Below, piece after piece: positions 37,291 through 47,479 of a DNA stretch of 64,000 nt. The DNA is from Gelidibacter pelagius (GTDB lineage: Bacteria; Bacteroidota; Bacteroidia; Flavobacteriales; Flavobacteriaceae). The notes beneath the pieces were generated by a model that saw only the letters and a program-made list of their open reading frames with translations, was not told the DNA's origin and ran no database searches. The stretch is taken from contig NZ_JAGEVG010000003.1 of the NCBI RefSeq assembly GCF_017581925.1, forward strand, positions 1-64,000, given 5' to 3'. Each line of letters opens with the position of its first letter. Position 1 is the stretch's first letter. Position numbers and translations under genes: made by a program.

Positions 37291-38172
37291 ATGCATAAAG
37301 CAGGTTTTGTAAATATTATCGGGAATCCAAATGTTGGTAAATCAACATTGATGAATGCCTTTGTGGGTGAAAAATTATCCATTATCACATCTAAAGCACA
37401 AACTACAAGGCACCGTATTCTTGGAATTGTCAATGGCGATGATTTTCAGGTTATTTTATCCGATACACCAGGAATTATCAAGCCGGCGTACGAACTTCAG
37501 GCATCCATGATGGATTTTGTGAAGTCTGCCTTTGACGATGCTGATGTGCTGATATATATGGTGGAAATAGGAGAACAGGAACTTAAGGATGAAGCCTTCT
37601 TTAAAAAAATTACCAACTCAAAAATTCCAGTGTTGCTATTGTTGAATAAGATTGACAAGTCCGACCAACAACAATTGGAAAAACAAGTGCAATTATGGTC
37701 TGAAAAAGTGCCGAATGCGGAAATCTATCCAATTTCAGCCTTGGAGGGATTTAATGTTAAAGAAGTTTTCGGTAGAATTATTGAACTCTTACCCGAATCG
37801 CCAGCATTTTATCCAAAAGATCAATTGACGGACAGACCGGAACGGTTTTTTGTAAATGAAACCATTCGGGAGAAAATTCTGATGCATTACAAAAAAGAGA
37901 TTCCCTATGCCGTTGAAATTGATACCGAGGAGTTTTTTGAAGAAGAGACCATAATCCGCATGCGATCTGTTATTATGGTAGAGCGCGAAACTCAAAAAGG
38001 AATCATCATCGGCCACAAAGGTGCTGCTTTAAAAAGAGTTGGCATAGAAGCCAGAAAAGACTTGGAACTGTTTTTCGGAAAACAAGTCCATTTGGAATTG
38101 TACGTGAAAGTCAATAAAAACTGGCGAAGTGACCAGAAGCAGTTGAAACGCTTTGGGTATAATCAGAAGTAG
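37291..38172 (+). CDS. era: GTPase Era
   Basis: Ribosome-assembly GTPase that binds the 3' end of 16S rRNA; 293 residues. The G domain has the P-loop GNPNVGKST at the N-terminus, DTPG (G3) and NKID (G4). The C-terminal KH RNA-binding domain shows IIGHKGAALKRVG. Length and order are normal. It has its own promoter. Confidence 0.95.
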   Translation: MHKAGFVNIIGNPNVGKSTLMNAFVGEKLSIITSKAQTTRHRILGIVNGDDFQVILSDTPGIIKPAYELQASMMDFVKSAFDDADVLIYMVEIGEQELKDEAFFKKITNSKIPVLLLLNKIDKSDQQQLEKQVQLWSEKVPNAEIYPISALEGFNVKEVFGRIIELLPESPAFYPKDQLTDRPERFFVNETIREKILMHYKKEIPYAVEIDTEEFFEEETIIRMRSVIMVERETQKGIIIGHKGAALKRVGIEARKDLELFFGKQVHLELYVKVNKNWRSDQKQLKRFGYNQK

Positions 38173-38180
38173 TTTTTTAA

Positions 38181-38445
38181 GTCTTCAGTCCTCAGTAAGC
38201 AGTATTCAGTCTCAGTTTTGAGTTGAAGTTCAATACAAAACTGACCGACAAATACAGATTCGTATATGTTTTCAAAATCTCTTTGTGAATGCTCTGTGTA
38301 TTAACTTGGTAGTGGGTAGTCGGTAGAGGTTAGTAGGTAGAAGTATTGCTCGACCCGAAATCTACTATACAAAGCTCATTTCACAAAAATAATATAAACT
38401 CTCTGCGGACCTCCGTGCATCTCCGCGAACCTCCGTGTAATAATC
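38181..38445. repeat. Low-complexity intergenic repeats after era
   Basis: Contains CAGTCCTCAGT-type units (38181-38216), GGTAGTGGGTAGTCGGTAG units (38308-38340) and a two-unit repeat CTCTGCGGACCTCCGTG / CTCCGCGAACCTCCGTG (38400-38435). The first two types also occur at 11490-11535. Confidence 0.5.
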
Positions 38446-38446
38446 T

Positions 38447-38953
38447 CTATATCAATCCATTCGTTTTTAGAGTTGTATTCATAAAATCATAAAGTCCATG
38501 CATTTCATCTTTCCCCTTTGCCCTTCCAAACCGACCGGCAAAATATAGTCCAAACCAAACCGCCACCATTAAAATCATCAGCCCCATTGGAAACGCATAA
38601 GGGTTTTTTAAAGTCCAATTAGTATAGGTCCAAATGCCGAAGGCGATAAAAAGCCCTGCAACTAAAAAATGCAGAAACATAAACATGGTCCAAACTGTCG
38701 GATTTGGTCCAAATAATCCATGGAGTGTAGAAGTTTTGTCGTCTATCTCATTTATTTCCAAATGCAATTGTGGCGACCAAAACTGTTGTTCATGAGTGGG
38801 CAGTCGGATGAAGACATGATCGTCGACCCGAACTATTTTATAAGTTTTAGATGTGGATTTTGCGTCTTCAAAAGTTTTGAGAATAAACGCATTCCCGTAG
38901 TTTAATTCCATTTTAAAACGCGGCCTAAGAACAATTTCATTTGATAATGACAT
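38447..38953 (-). CDS. Small membrane protein of unknown function
   Basis: A 168-residue protein. The first 80 residues are soluble and beta-rich; two transmembrane helices follow at about 83-105 and 116-136, then a charged tail. I do not recognise a characterised family. It resembles conserved flavobacterial membrane proteins found near era/der. It converges on era and diverges from der. Confidence 0.75.
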   Translation of the reverse strand: MSLSNEIVLRPRFKMELNYGNAFILKTFEDAKSTSKTYKIVRVDDHVFIRLPTHEQQFWSPQLHLEINEIDDKTSTLHGLFGPNPTVWTMFMFLHFLVAGLFIAFGIWTYTNWTLKNPYAFPMGLMILMVAVWFGLYFAGRFGRAKGKDEMHGLYDFMNTTLKTNGLI

Positions 38954-39007
38954 AGATATAATTTTAAAGCGTTGAAAAATACTCTATTTTTTTCAGAAAG
39001 GAAACAC

Positions 39008-39015
39008 TACCTTTG
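39008..39015 (+). promoter_or_regulatory. -7 box of der
   Basis: TACCTTTG, full consensus, 17 bases before the der ATG. Confidence 0.6.
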
Positions 39016-39032
39016 CAAACAATTTGAAAGTC

Positions 39033-40337
39033 ATGAGTAGTATAGTAGCCATAGTAGGTCGTCCAAATGTAGGAAAGTCAACGTTATTCAATCGTTTAAT
39101 CAAACGGAGGGAAGCTATCGTCGATGCCGTAAGTGGTGTGACCAGAGATAGACATTATGGGAAATCAGAGTGGAATGGACGTGAGTTCTCTGTGATCGAT
39201 ACTGGAGGATATGTTGTTGGTAGTGATGATGTTTTTGAAGTTGAAATCGACAAACAGGTGGAGCTTGCTATTGATGAAGCCGATGTCATCATTTTTGTGG
39301 TAGATGTCGAAACCGGGGTGACAGGAATGGATGAGGACGTTGCCAAATTGCTGAGACGGGTCAACAAGCCTGTGTTTTTAGCCGTCAATAAAGTGGATAA
39401 TAATAAGCGCGCAGAAAATGCCGTGGAATTTTATTCCTTGGGCTTGGGAGACTATTTTACAATTGCCAGTATTAACGGAAGCGGCACGGGAGATTTGCTT
39501 GATGCCGTGGTAGCAGCATTGCCTGAATACGTTGAAGAGGAAGAAAGTGATTTACCAAGATTTGCGGTTGTAGGCCGTCCTAATGCTGGAAAGTCTTCTT
39601 TTATCAATGCGCTTATTGGCGAGGAACGTTATATCGTCACTGATATTGCTGGAACGACGAGAGATGCCATTGACACTAAATATAACCAATTCGGATTTGA
39701 ATTTAATTTGGTAGATACTGCGGGAATCCGTCGTAAATCGAAGGTAAAGGAAGATTTGGAATTTTACTCAGTGATGCGAAGTGTCAGGGCCATTGAACAC
39801 TGTGATGTCGTAATCTTGGTCCATGATGCCACACGGGGTTTTGATGGACAGGTTCAGAATATATTTTGGTTGGCTGAACGCAACAGAAAAGGTATTGTAA
39901 TTTTAGTCAACAAATGGGACTTGGTTGAAAAGGAGACCAATACTGTGAGAGATTACGAAAAACAAATCCGCAAAGAGATTGAACCTTTTACTGATGTTCC
40001 AATTGTCTTTATTTCGGTTCTCAACAAGCAGCGTATTTTTAAGGCTATTGAAACTGCGGTTGAAGTTTATAACAATCGCTCTAAGAAAATAAAAACAAGT
40101 AAACTCAATGAGGTGTTATTGCCAATTATTGAGAATAACCCACCACCTGCATTAAAAGGTAAATACGTTAAAATTAAATACATTATGCAGTTGCCAACAC
40201 CGCAACCTCAGTTTGCTTTTTTCTGTAATTTACCACAATATGTAAGGGAGCCTTACAAGCGTTTTTTAGAAAATAAACTTCGTGAAGAATTCAATTTTCA
40301 TGGTGTTCCCATCAGTATATACATGCGTAAAAAGTAA
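39033..40337 (+). CDS. der: Ribosome biogenesis GTPase Der (EngA)
   Basis: A tandem-GTPase ribosome assembly factor, 434 residues. It has two G domains with P-loops [11 protein letters not shown] (near residue 8) and [10 protein letters not shown] (near 180), and a C-terminal KH-like domain. ATG 39033 gives the canonical N-terminus ([15 protein letters not shown]); a TTG three codons upstream is rejected. Monocistronic. Confidence 0.95.
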   Translation: MSSIVAIVGRPNVGKSTLFNRLIKRREAIVDAVSGVTRDRHYGKSEWNGREFSVIDTGGYVVGSDDVFEVEIDKQVELAIDEADVIIFVVDVETGVTGMDEDVAKLLRRVNKPVFLAVNKVDNNKRAENAVEFYSLGLGDYFTIASINGSGTGDLLDAVVAALPEYVEEEESDLPRFAVVGRPNAGKSSFINALIGEERYIVTDIAGTTRDAIDTKYNQFGFEFNLVDTAGIRRKSKVKEDLEFYSVMRSVRAIEHCDVVILVHDATRGFDGQVQNIFWLAERNRKGIVILVNKWDLVEKETNTVRDYEKQIRKEIEPFTDVPIVFISVLNKQRIFKAIETAVEVYNNRSKKIKTSKLNEVLLPIIENNPPPALKGKYVKIKYIMQLPTPQPQFAFFCNLPQYVREPYKRFLENKLREEFNFHGVPISIYMRKK

Positions 40338-40364
40338 AGTTTAGACTTTATTTATAGTTTTTTT

Positions 40365-40372
40365 TAGATTTG
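40365..40372 (+). promoter_or_regulatory. -7 box upstream of the beta-barrel gene
   Basis: TAGATTTG fits TAnnTTTG, 57 bases before the ATG at 40430. Confidence 0.45.
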
Positions 40373-40429
40373 CGTTGGATTTCTCTTTTATATTCGTTTC
40401 TTGAAAGCTATTAATCATCAATCAGACGC

Positions 40430-43206
40430 ATGAGAAAACTTCTGTGTATGTTCATATTATTGTGGGCATGTATGGCCTTTTCCCAAGGTAAACCTTTTAA
40501 AATTTCAGGTACTTTAATTTCAGAGGTAGATCAGGCACCATTAGAATCGGCAACCATTTATTTGGAAACTCTTAAAGATTCTACTTTGGTAACCTATACC
40601 ATTTCTGATAAGAACGGCGCTTTTACTTTGGACAATAGGACTTATGAAGATTCCTTAAACTTGATTATTTCCTATATAGGGTTTGAAACGTATACCCGAA
40701 TTCTCAAAATCGGCAAAGATCCTCTCAACCTGAAAAATATTCCGCTAAAAACAGCTAATGTACTCGATGAGGTCTTAGTGAAGTCCAGAGCACCAATTAC
40801 CGTGAAAAAAGATACTTTGGAATTTAACGTGGCTTCGTTTAAAACCAAAAAAGATGCCACTGTTGAAGATCTTTTAAAAGAACTTCCTGGAGTAGAGGTT
40901 GACGAAGATGGAACGATTAAAATCAACGGGAAAGAAGTAAGTGAAATTCTTGTAAACGGAAAACCATTCTTCGGAAATGATCCTACAATTACTACAAGGA
41001 ATTTAACCAAGGAGCTTATTGAGAAAGTCCAAATTACAGATAAAAAATCCAAAGCAGAGGCATTTACTGGAGAGCAAGGGGATAAGGAGAGTAAATCGAT
41101 CAACTTAACAATCAAAGAAGAAAACAATAAAGGAGTTTTTGGACGTGTTGCGGCGGGAGCTGGAACGGATGAACGTTATGAGTTTGCTGGGCTCGTCAAT
41201 ATTTTCGATAATGAACAGCGCATAAGCGTTCTGGCCGGCGGAAATAATATTAATTCGGCTGGGTTTAGTTTTGGTGAACTGCATAAGATGTTTGGTTCCG
41301 TGAACAGTGTGAGTTTCAGTGGCAGTGATTCCTTTGTCATTGATGGACGATCATTTGGAGGTGGTCAAGGTATCACAACATCAGAAACTGCAGGGGTGAA
41401 TTATGCTGATGAATTGGGTGAGGGGAATGATGTTTCTGCAGACTATTTTTATTCTTCGAGCCATTCAGATAATGCATCAATTGTAGAACGTGAAAATATT
41501 TTACCTGATTCCAGGTATTTTTCAAATTCTTCTTCAAACTCAATTAATGATACAGAAGCGCATAGTGTAAATACCGCTTTTGATATCAAAATTGATTCTA
41601 CATTTTTAATTAATGTTAGACCTTCCTTCCGCTTCTCAAATTCGAGGAATAGCTTTGAAAAGGAAGAGACCTCACGTGATGAGAATAATACATTGATGAA
41701 TCAAGGAAAAACATCTTCTTTTGTAAAAATTATCGGTAAGAATTTTGGAAACAATTTGAGTTTGACCAAGCGTTTTGGCAAAGACGGAAGTTTTATTAGG
41801 GTAAATATGAATGCCGATGTAAATGCGAATAATTCTTCTGATTTTCTAAATTCAGAAACTAATATCTATGGTAATGATCCCAACGCTATTGTAAGAGATC
41901 AATTTATTGATGGGGAAAGGACTTCGAATAGGTTAGATTTAGGTTTTACCTATCGATTACCTCTGCAGGCAAAAAAATGGTTTTTAGATTTTAAATATGC
42001 ATATGATATAGATAAGCGAAAAGATCTCAGAAGTACTTTTGACTTTGATCAGCAGTCTCAATCGTATGATAGTTTCAATTCAACTTTAAGTACAGATTTC
42101 ATCAATAAGAACCATAAGCATACTCCAAATATTAAATTAGTATATAACTCAGAAAAGACGAATATTAGTTTGGGATCCGGTTATAGTTTTACAAAACTAG
42201 AAAATGCTGATAGATTAAGACCGGATTAAGCTTAAATCAAACTTACGATTTCTTGGAGTTGAATGCGAATTTCAATTATCGGTTCAATGCGAAGTCTTCA
42301 TTTTATGCGGACTATAATTTGGGAAATAATACGCCTGAAATAGCACAATTACAACCGTTCACAGACGTTTCTGACCCCTTGAACACCATAACAGGAAATC
42401 CCAACTTAAGTCCTTCAAAAACACATCGAATAAGTGTAGATTATAACAATTATGATTATCAAAAGCGTAGCGGGTTTTACGTTTATGCCAATGCTCGTAT
42501 TGTTGATGATCAGGTGGTTTCAAAATCGCAGATTGACGAAAATTTTGTTCGGACCACAACCTATACAAATGTCAACGGTAACTATAACTCGTATATTGGT
42601 TCCAGTTTAAGCAAGGATTTTAAAATTGACTCACTTCAGACGGTAAAGATGAACTTAGGATTGTTTGCCAATGCGAATAATCGGGTCAATTTCAACAATA
42701 ATATTGAATATGCTGCATTAAGCATTGGTCTTAATCCTTCAATTGGAGTGACTTATACCTGGATAAACATATTTGAAATAAGGCCAAATTACCGACTGTC
42801 AATCACTAATACGCGATATGATCTGGACGATTTTGAAGATCGAAATTTTTTAAGACATAGTGTTGGCATTCGAACAGCTACTTTTATGCCCAAAAAACTG
42901 GAATGGCGCAACGATATCAGTTTCACCTATAATAGGGATGTCGCAGAAGGATTTCAAAAAAGCGCCTGGTTTTGGAATACTACCTTGGCTTATTCCGTTT
43001 TAAAGGACAAAGGAAATATAACTTTAAAGGTCTATGACTTGTTGAATCAGAATACAAACGCACAACGTATTGCCACTGATAATTATATTCAAGACTCACA
43101 AAGTACTGTCTTGGAACAGTACTTTATGCTGAGCTTTAGTTGGAAATTTAATAGCTTGGGACCAAAGGGAGAGAGTGGACGGGGAGAGATTTTTATGATG
43201 GACTAA
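40430..43206 (+). pseudogene. TonB-dependent-receptor-like outer membrane beta-barrel protein, frameshifted
   Basis: Two frames together make one 925-residue protein: signal peptide (MAFSQ), carboxypeptidase-regulatory-like domain (about 22-110), plug-like domain (about 120-235) and a C-terminal outer-membrane beta-barrel of the OMP_b-brl_3 type. The first frame ends at 42229 with RLRPD-stop. The second frame is open through the same region and continues LSLNQTYDFLELNANFNYRF. Joining at about 42226 needs loss of one base; restoring one T in GGATTAAG gives RPDLSLNQTYDF without a gap. Everything else is well conserved, so this is a very recent inactivation or a single-base sequence error. No programmed-slippage signal is seen. 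Confidence 0.85.
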
Positions 43207-43277
43207 AAATCTCTAAACCCTAAATCCCAAATAACAATTCACGAAGCGTGTCTTTAGATTGTTTTTTTTGAATTTAA

Positions 43278-44867
43278 CTACTTGTATTCCGAAACGAAAT
43301 GAAACTTAATACTCGGATATGTTTGTTGCGTCATTTGCAATGAAAATTGAGAATCCGCTAAAAACACCAATTGATCTTGTTTATCCTTTGCCAAATACCG
43401 ATGTTTTACTCTTAAAAATTCTTTGAATTCATCATTTTTTGGATCGGTAGGTTCTACCCAGCAAGCCTTAAATACATTTAGGTTTTCATACGTACATTTA
43501 GCACCATATTCATGCTCCAATCGGTATTGGATGACTTCATACTGTAAAGCACCAACGGTTCCGATGACCTTTCTGCCATTGAGTTCCAGTGTAAACAATT
43601 GTGCCACACCTTCATCCATTAACTGATCGATACCTTTATAAAGTTGCTTTGATTTTAATGGATCAGCATTATTGATGTATCTAAAGTGTTCAGGAGAAAA
43701 ACTCGGAATACCTTTATAGTTGATGTTCTCACCTTCGGTAAGCGTATCACCAATTTTAAAATTACCCGTATCATGTATCCCAACAATATCTCCAGGATAA
43801 GAGATGTCCACAATTTCTTTCTTTTCTGCAAAAAAGGCATTTGGACTGGAAAATTTCATTTTTTTATTGTTTCTAACGTGCAGATAAGGTTTGTTGCGTT
43901 CAAAAGTGCCCGAAACAATTTTTATAAATGCCAAACGGTCACGATGGTTCGGATCCATGTTAGCGTGGATTTTAAATACAAAGCCGGTAAACTCCTTTTC
44001 ATCTGGTTGCACCAAACGCTCCTCACTTTGTTTAGGTCTTGGTTTTGGCGCAATTTCAACGAAACAGTCCAATAATTCACGAACCCCAAAATTATTTAAG
44101 GCAGATCCGAAAAATACAGGTTGTTGTGTTCCATTTAAATATTCGTCTCTATCAAATGTAGGGTAGATTCCTTCTACCAGTTCGATTTCTTCACGAAGCG
44201 TGTCCGCTGCTTTTTTTCCAATCAGTGCATCTATTTCTTTAGATTCCAAATCGGAAATTTCAATGGTTTCTTCAATACTTTTTCGACTACTGCCACTAAA
44301 CAGGTTGATGTTTTTCTCCCAGAGATTATAAATCCCTTTAAAGTCGTAGCCCATACCTATCGGAAAACTCATTGGAATAACTCTTAAGCCAAGTTTTTGT
44401 TCAACTTCATCCAATAGATCAAATGCATCTCGTCCTTCACGATCGAGTTTATTGATAAACACAATCATCGGAATCTTTCGCATTCTACAGACTTCTACTA
44501 ATTTTTCGGTCTGTTCTTCAACACCTTTTGCAACGTCAATAACAACTATTACGCTGTCAACGGCGGTTAAAGTTCTAAAAGTATCTTCGGCAAAATCCTT
44601 GTGCCCGGGCGTATCGAGAATATTTATTTTTATGCCTTCATACTCAAAAGCCAACACGGAAGTAGCGACAGAAATTCCACGCTGACGTTCAATTTCCATA
44701 AAGTCACTCGTCGCACCTTTCTTAATTTTATTGCTTTTAACCGCACCAGCTTCTTGGATGGCACCACCAAATAACAACAATTTCTCGGTAAGTGTTGTTT
44801 TTCCAGCATCTGGATGCGCAATAATACCAAACGTTCGTCGTCTTTCTATTTCTTTTTTAAAACTCAT
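43278..44867 (-). CDS. prfC: Peptide chain release factor 3
   Basis: A translational GTPase of 529 residues that recycles RF1/RF2 after termination. The G domain begins AHPDAGKTTLTEKLL, with ERQRGISVATS as switch I, DTPGHKDF and NKLDREGRD. Domain II and the RF3-specific C-terminal domain follow. Length and the ISVATS signature separate it from EF-G. A minus-strand -7 box lies at 44888-44895. Confidence 0.95.
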   Translation of the reverse strand: MSFKKEIERRRTFGIIAHPDAGKTTLTEKLLLFGGAIQEAGAVKSNKIKKGATSDFMEIERQRGISVATSVLAFEYEGIKINILDTPGHKDFAEDTFRTLTAVDSVIVVIDVAKGVEEQTEKLVEVCRMRKIPMIVFINKLDREGRDAFDLLDEVEQKLGLRVIPMSFPIGMGYDFKGIYNLWEKNINLFSGSSRKSIEETIEISDLESKEIDALIGKKAADTLREEIELVEGIYPTFDRDEYLNGTQQPVFFGSALNNFGVRELLDCFVEIAPKPRPKQSEERLVQPDEKEFTGFVFKIHANMDPNHRDRLAFIKIVSGTFERNKPYLHVRNNKKMKFSSPNAFFAEKKEIVDISYPGDIVGIHDTGNFKIGDTLTEGENINYKGIPSFSPEHFRYINNADPLKSKQLYKGIDQLMDEGVAQLFTLELNGRKVIGTVGALQYEVIQYRLEHEYGAKCTYENLNVFKACWVEPTDPKNDEFKEFLRVKHRYLAKDKQDQLVFLADSQFSLQMTQQTYPSIKFHFVSEYK

Positions 44868-44887
44868 ATTCTGCTTAAAATGGGATG

Positions 44888-44895
44888 CAAAGATA
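44888..44895 (-). promoter_or_regulatory. -7 box of prfC
   Basis: On the minus strand TATCTTTG, full consensus, 20 bases before the start codon. Confidence 0.6.
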
Positions 44896-44953
44896 CTATT
44901 ATTGAGGGCAAATTTAGTAGAAGAATTAAACCGATTTTAATTTTAAGTTAACA

Positions 44954-44987
44954 TTGGTGCTTTTTATAACTTTTGTTGGTATTTTTG
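44954..44987 (+). promoter_or_regulatory. Promoter of the idi-queD unit
   Basis: TTG at 44954-44956 and TATTTTTG at 44980-44987 with a 23-base spacer. The -7 box ends six bases before the idi ATG, so the predicted leader is only a few bases. Confidence 0.5.
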
Positions 44988-44993
44988 TAAGCT

Positions 44994-45515
44994 ATGACTG
45001 AAGAAAGAGTAATTCTCGTTAATGAAAAAGACGAGCAAATTGGCCTCATGCCAAAGATGGAGGCGCACGAAAAAGCACTTTTACACCGCGCTTTTTCCGT
45101 GTTTATCTTTAATAATAAAAATGAGCTGATGTTGCAGCAACGTGCGGCACACAAATACCATTCGCCCTTGCTTTGGGCAAATACCTGTTGTAGCCACCAA
45201 CGTGAAGGCGAAACCAATATTGAAGCCGGAAAACGTAGGCTTCAGGAAGAAATGGGTTTTGTGGCGGAATTGGAAGACACCATTTCATTTATTTATAAAG
45301 CACCTTTTGATAATGGCCTAACGGAACACGAGTTTGACCATGTCCTTATCGGTAATTATGAAGACGCGCCTATTATTAATCCGGATGAGGTTGCGGCTTG
45401 GAAATGGATGCCTTTGGAGGAAGTAAAAGAAGACATGCTAAAACAGCCAGAGATTTACACAGAATGGTTTAAGATCATTTTTGATAAGTTCTATGAACAT
45501 ATAAATAGAGGATAA
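44994..45515 (+). CDS. idi: Isopentenyl-diphosphate delta-isomerase, type I
   Basis: Interconverts IPP and DMAPP for isoprenoid synthesis; 173 residues with a Nudix-like fold. The active-site cysteine region is LLWANTCCSH, and the Nudix-like helix REGETNIEAGKRRLQEEMG supplies metal and acid residues. Divergent from prfC. Two bases separate it from queD. Confidence 0.94.
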   Translation: MTEERVILVNEKDEQIGLMPKMEAHEKALLHRAFSVFIFNNKNELMLQQRAAHKYHSPLLWANTCCSHQREGETNIEAGKRRLQEEMGFVAELEDTISFIYKAPFDNGLTEHEFDHVLIGNYEDAPIINPDEVAAWKWMPLEEVKEDMLKQPEIYTEWFKIIFDKFYEHINRG

Positions 45516-45517
45516 TC

Positions 45518-45928
45518 ATGATTGTTACGGTTAGCAGAAAAGCACATTTTAATGCCGCACACCGTCTTTTTAGAAAGGATTGGAGCGATGAGAAGAATGC
45601 CGAGATTTTCGGTAAATGCAGTAATCCCAATTACCATGGCCACAATTATGAATTGACCGTAAGTGTCACCGGTGGTATTGATCATGAGACCGGATTTGTG
45701 ATGGATTTGAAAGTTTTGAAAGACATCATAAAGGAGGAGATTGAAGATTACCTTGATCATAAAAATTTAAATATTGAGGTGGAAGAGTTTAAAACCTTAA
45801 ACCCTACCGCCGAAAATATCGCTGTTGTGATCTACGACAAAATAAAACCAAGATTGAAGCCATCACTTGATCTGACCATTACTTTGTACGAAACGCCTCG
45901 TAATTTTGTAACCTATTCAGGTACTTAA
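45518..45928 (+). CDS. queD: 6-carboxytetrahydropterin synthase / 6-pyruvoyl-tetrahydropterin synthase family
   Basis: A 136-residue T-fold enzyme. The zinc ligands are H15 (NAAHR) and H40 and H42 (NYHGHNYEL). The catalytic cysteine C34 precedes them, and a C-terminal glutamate lies in LYETPRNF. In bacteria this family usually performs the QueD step of 7-deazaguanine (queuosine) synthesis. A tetrahydropterin role cannot be excluded, since other queuosine genes are not in the window. It is cotranscribed with idi; GAGGATAATC before the ATG is a plausible ribosome binding site. Confidence 0.87.
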   Translation: MIVTVSRKAHFNAAHRLFRKDWSDEKNAEIFGKCSNPNYHGHNYELTVSVTGGIDHETGFVMDLKVLKDIIKEEIEDYLDHKNLNIEVEEFKTLNPTAENIAVVIYDKIKPRLKPSLDLTITLYETPRNFVTYSGT

Positions 45929-45952
45929 TTCATAAAAGACTATAAATTCTCA

Positions 45953-45968
45953 TCCCGAATTGTCGGGA
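45953..45968. other. Small hairpin between queD and manA
   Basis: TCCCGA and TCGGGA flank a 4-base loop. GC-rich against an AT-rich background; no T run. Possibly a short dispersed palindrome. Confidence 0.4.
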
Positions 45969-45997
45969 CTTGCAGTTCTGAACAAAAACAAGCTATT

Positions 45998-46969
45998 TTG
46001 AAAAACACGTTATATCCATTAAAATTCCAACCCATTTTGAAAGATAAAATTTGGGGTGGTGAAAAATTAAAATCCTTATTGAATAAAGATTCGCAATTGT
46101 CGAATGTTGGCGAGAGTTGGGAAATCAGCGATGTGGAAGGCGATACGTCTGTGGTTATAAATGGAAATCTGGAAAACCAATCCTTAAAACATTTGTTGAG
46201 TACTTACAAAGCCGATTTGATTGGAGAAAAGAATTATAAGCAGTTCGGAAATAAGTTTCCATTATTGATCAAGTTTATAGATGCCAAAGAAGATTTGTCC
46301 ATTCAATTGCATCCCAATGATGAATTGGCTGCAAAACGTCACAACTCCTTTGGCAAAACGGAAATGTGGTATGTGATGCAAGCGGATAAAGGTGCCAATT
46401 TGATTGTGGACTTTAATCAGAAAATGACACCTGAGCTCTATCTTGAACATTTAAATAACAAATCGCTTCCAAATATTCTCAATTTTGACAAGGTGAAGGC
46501 GGGTGATACTTATTTTATTGAAGTAGGTCGGGTACACGCTATTGGAGCAGGAGTTTTATTGGCCGAAATTCAGCAAACCAGTGATATTACGTATCGTATT
46601 TATGATTGGGATCGGACAGATGACTTTGGCAATGAGCGTGAACTTCATACGGATTTGGCCATGGATGCCATTGGGTTTGATATGGAAGACAATTTTAGAG
46701 TGTCTTATGATAAGACATCCAATCATTCCAACCCAATGGTGAGCTGTCAATATTTTACAACCAACTATTTAAAAGTTGATAATGAGCTTCAAAAAGAAAA
46801 CACGTTCGATTCGTTTGTTATTTATATCTGCGTGGAAGGTGAAGCTGAAATCAAGACGGCCACCCATTCTGAAGTCATAAAAAAAGGAGAGACTATCTTG
46901 CTTCCTGCGGCGATTAGCACTTATCAAATCGTTTCCGAAGGTGCAACATTATTGGAAGTTTATGTGTAG
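45998..46969 (+). CDS. manA: Mannose-6-phosphate isomerase, class I
   Basis: Interconverts fructose-6-phosphate and mannose-6-phosphate, feeding mannose-containing glycans; 323 residues, the short bacterial form. The zinc ligands are Q103 and H105 (QLHPND), E122 (GKTEMWYV) and H180 (GRVHAIG). A cupin C-terminus (GEAEIKT) closes the protein. The start is a TTG at 45998: it gives the family N-terminus (LYPLKFQPILKDKIWGG) and there is no ATG or GTG before the conserved region. Confidence 0.9.
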   Translation: MKNTLYPLKFQPILKDKIWGGEKLKSLLNKDSQLSNVGESWEISDVEGDTSVVINGNLENQSLKHLLSTYKADLIGEKNYKQFGNKFPLLIKFIDAKEDLSIQLHPNDELAAKRHNSFGKTEMWYVMQADKGANLIVDFNQKMTPELYLEHLNNKSLPNILNFDKVKAGDTYFIEVGRVHAIGAGVLLAEIQQTSDITYRIYDWDRTDDFGNERELHTDLAMDAIGFDMEDNFRVSYDKTSNHSNPMVSCQYFTTNYLKVDNELQKENTFDSFVIYICVEGEAEIKTATHSEVIKKGETILLPAAISTYQIVSEGATLLEVYV

Positions 46970-46988
46970 TTAAAATATACCCAATCCA

Positions 46989-47021
46989 TTGTAGAGGAGA
47001 TGTTATAATTGATTACTTTTG
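46989..47021 (+). promoter_or_regulatory. Promoter of the 89-residue protein gene
   Basis: TTG at 46989-46991 and TACTTTTG at 47014-47021 with a 22-base spacer. It decides the start at 47045, because the earlier in-frame codon at 47009 lies upstream of transcription start. Confidence 0.6.
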
Positions 47022-47044
47022 TAAAAATTTTAAAAAATATAAAA

Positions 47045-47314
47045 ATGGCAAATGTTAGAGACCTAAAAAAGGATATTAATTATGTTTTAGGCGATATTAT
47101 TGAAGCGGCTTATGTATGGGAATATGCACACACTGGCAAAGACACAAAGAAAACTGAAGCTATTGTTGATGAAGCTATCAATACTTTTGATGAATTGATT
47201 GCAAAAGTCAATGAGAAAAAAGTAGAGAACAAAAAAGCACACTTTAAAGCTATCAATGCTGAATTGGAAACAAAAGGTCAAGCGCTGATTGAAAAAATCA
47301 ATGCATTAGATTAA
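47045..47314 (+). CDS. Small conserved acidic/helical protein
   Basis: An 89-residue, highly charged, almost entirely alpha-helical protein (MANVRDLKKDINYVLGDIIE...). It has no signal peptide or cysteines. I do not recognise a functional family. It looks like a conserved flavobacterial protein of unknown function. It has its own promoter and lies directly upstream of the tRNA promoter. Confidence 0.75.
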   Translation: MANVRDLKKDINYVLGDIIEAAYVWEYAHTGKDTKKTEAIVDEAINTFDELIAKVNEKKVENKKAHFKAINAELETKGQALIEKINALD

Positions 47315-47328
47315 TTTATTTTAAAAGA

Positions 47329-47359
47329 TTTGCAAATATGATTTTCAAGATTATATTTG
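47329..47359 (+). promoter_or_regulatory. Promoter of tRNA-Thr
   Basis: TTTG at 47329-47332 and TATATTTG at 47352-47359 with a 19-base spacer, the best-matching Bacteroidota promoter in the window. The mature tRNA starts 12 bases later. Confidence 0.75.
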
Positions 47360-47370
47360 CAGTCTCTTGC

Positions 47371-47444
47371 GCCGATGTAGCTCAGCTGGCTAGAGCAGCT
47401 GATTTGTAATCAGCAGGTCGTGGGTTCGAGTCCCTCTATCGGCT
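47371..47444 (+). tRNA. tRNA-Thr (anticodon TGT)
   Basis: A 74-base cloverleaf. The acceptor stem GCCGATG pairs with TATCGGC (last pair G-T). D stem GCTC/GAGC, anticodon stem GCTGA/TCAGC with loop TTTGTAA (anticodon TGT, reads ACA), and T arm GTGGGTTCGAGTCCCTC are present. CCA is not encoded. Confidence 0.95.
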
Positions 47445-47451
47445 CTTTGTA

Positions 47452-47479
47452 AAACCTCTCTTTTTTGAGAGGTTTTTTT
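47452..47479 (+). terminator. Terminator after tRNA-Thr
   Basis: AAACCTCTC pairs with GAGAGGTTT around a T6 loop, followed by a T run. Confidence 0.85.

Noticed and set aside
42200-42260. Programmed ribosomal frameshift in the beta-barrel gene
   Set aside because: No slippery heptamer or downstream structure is apparent, and a one-base loss in a T run explains the break.
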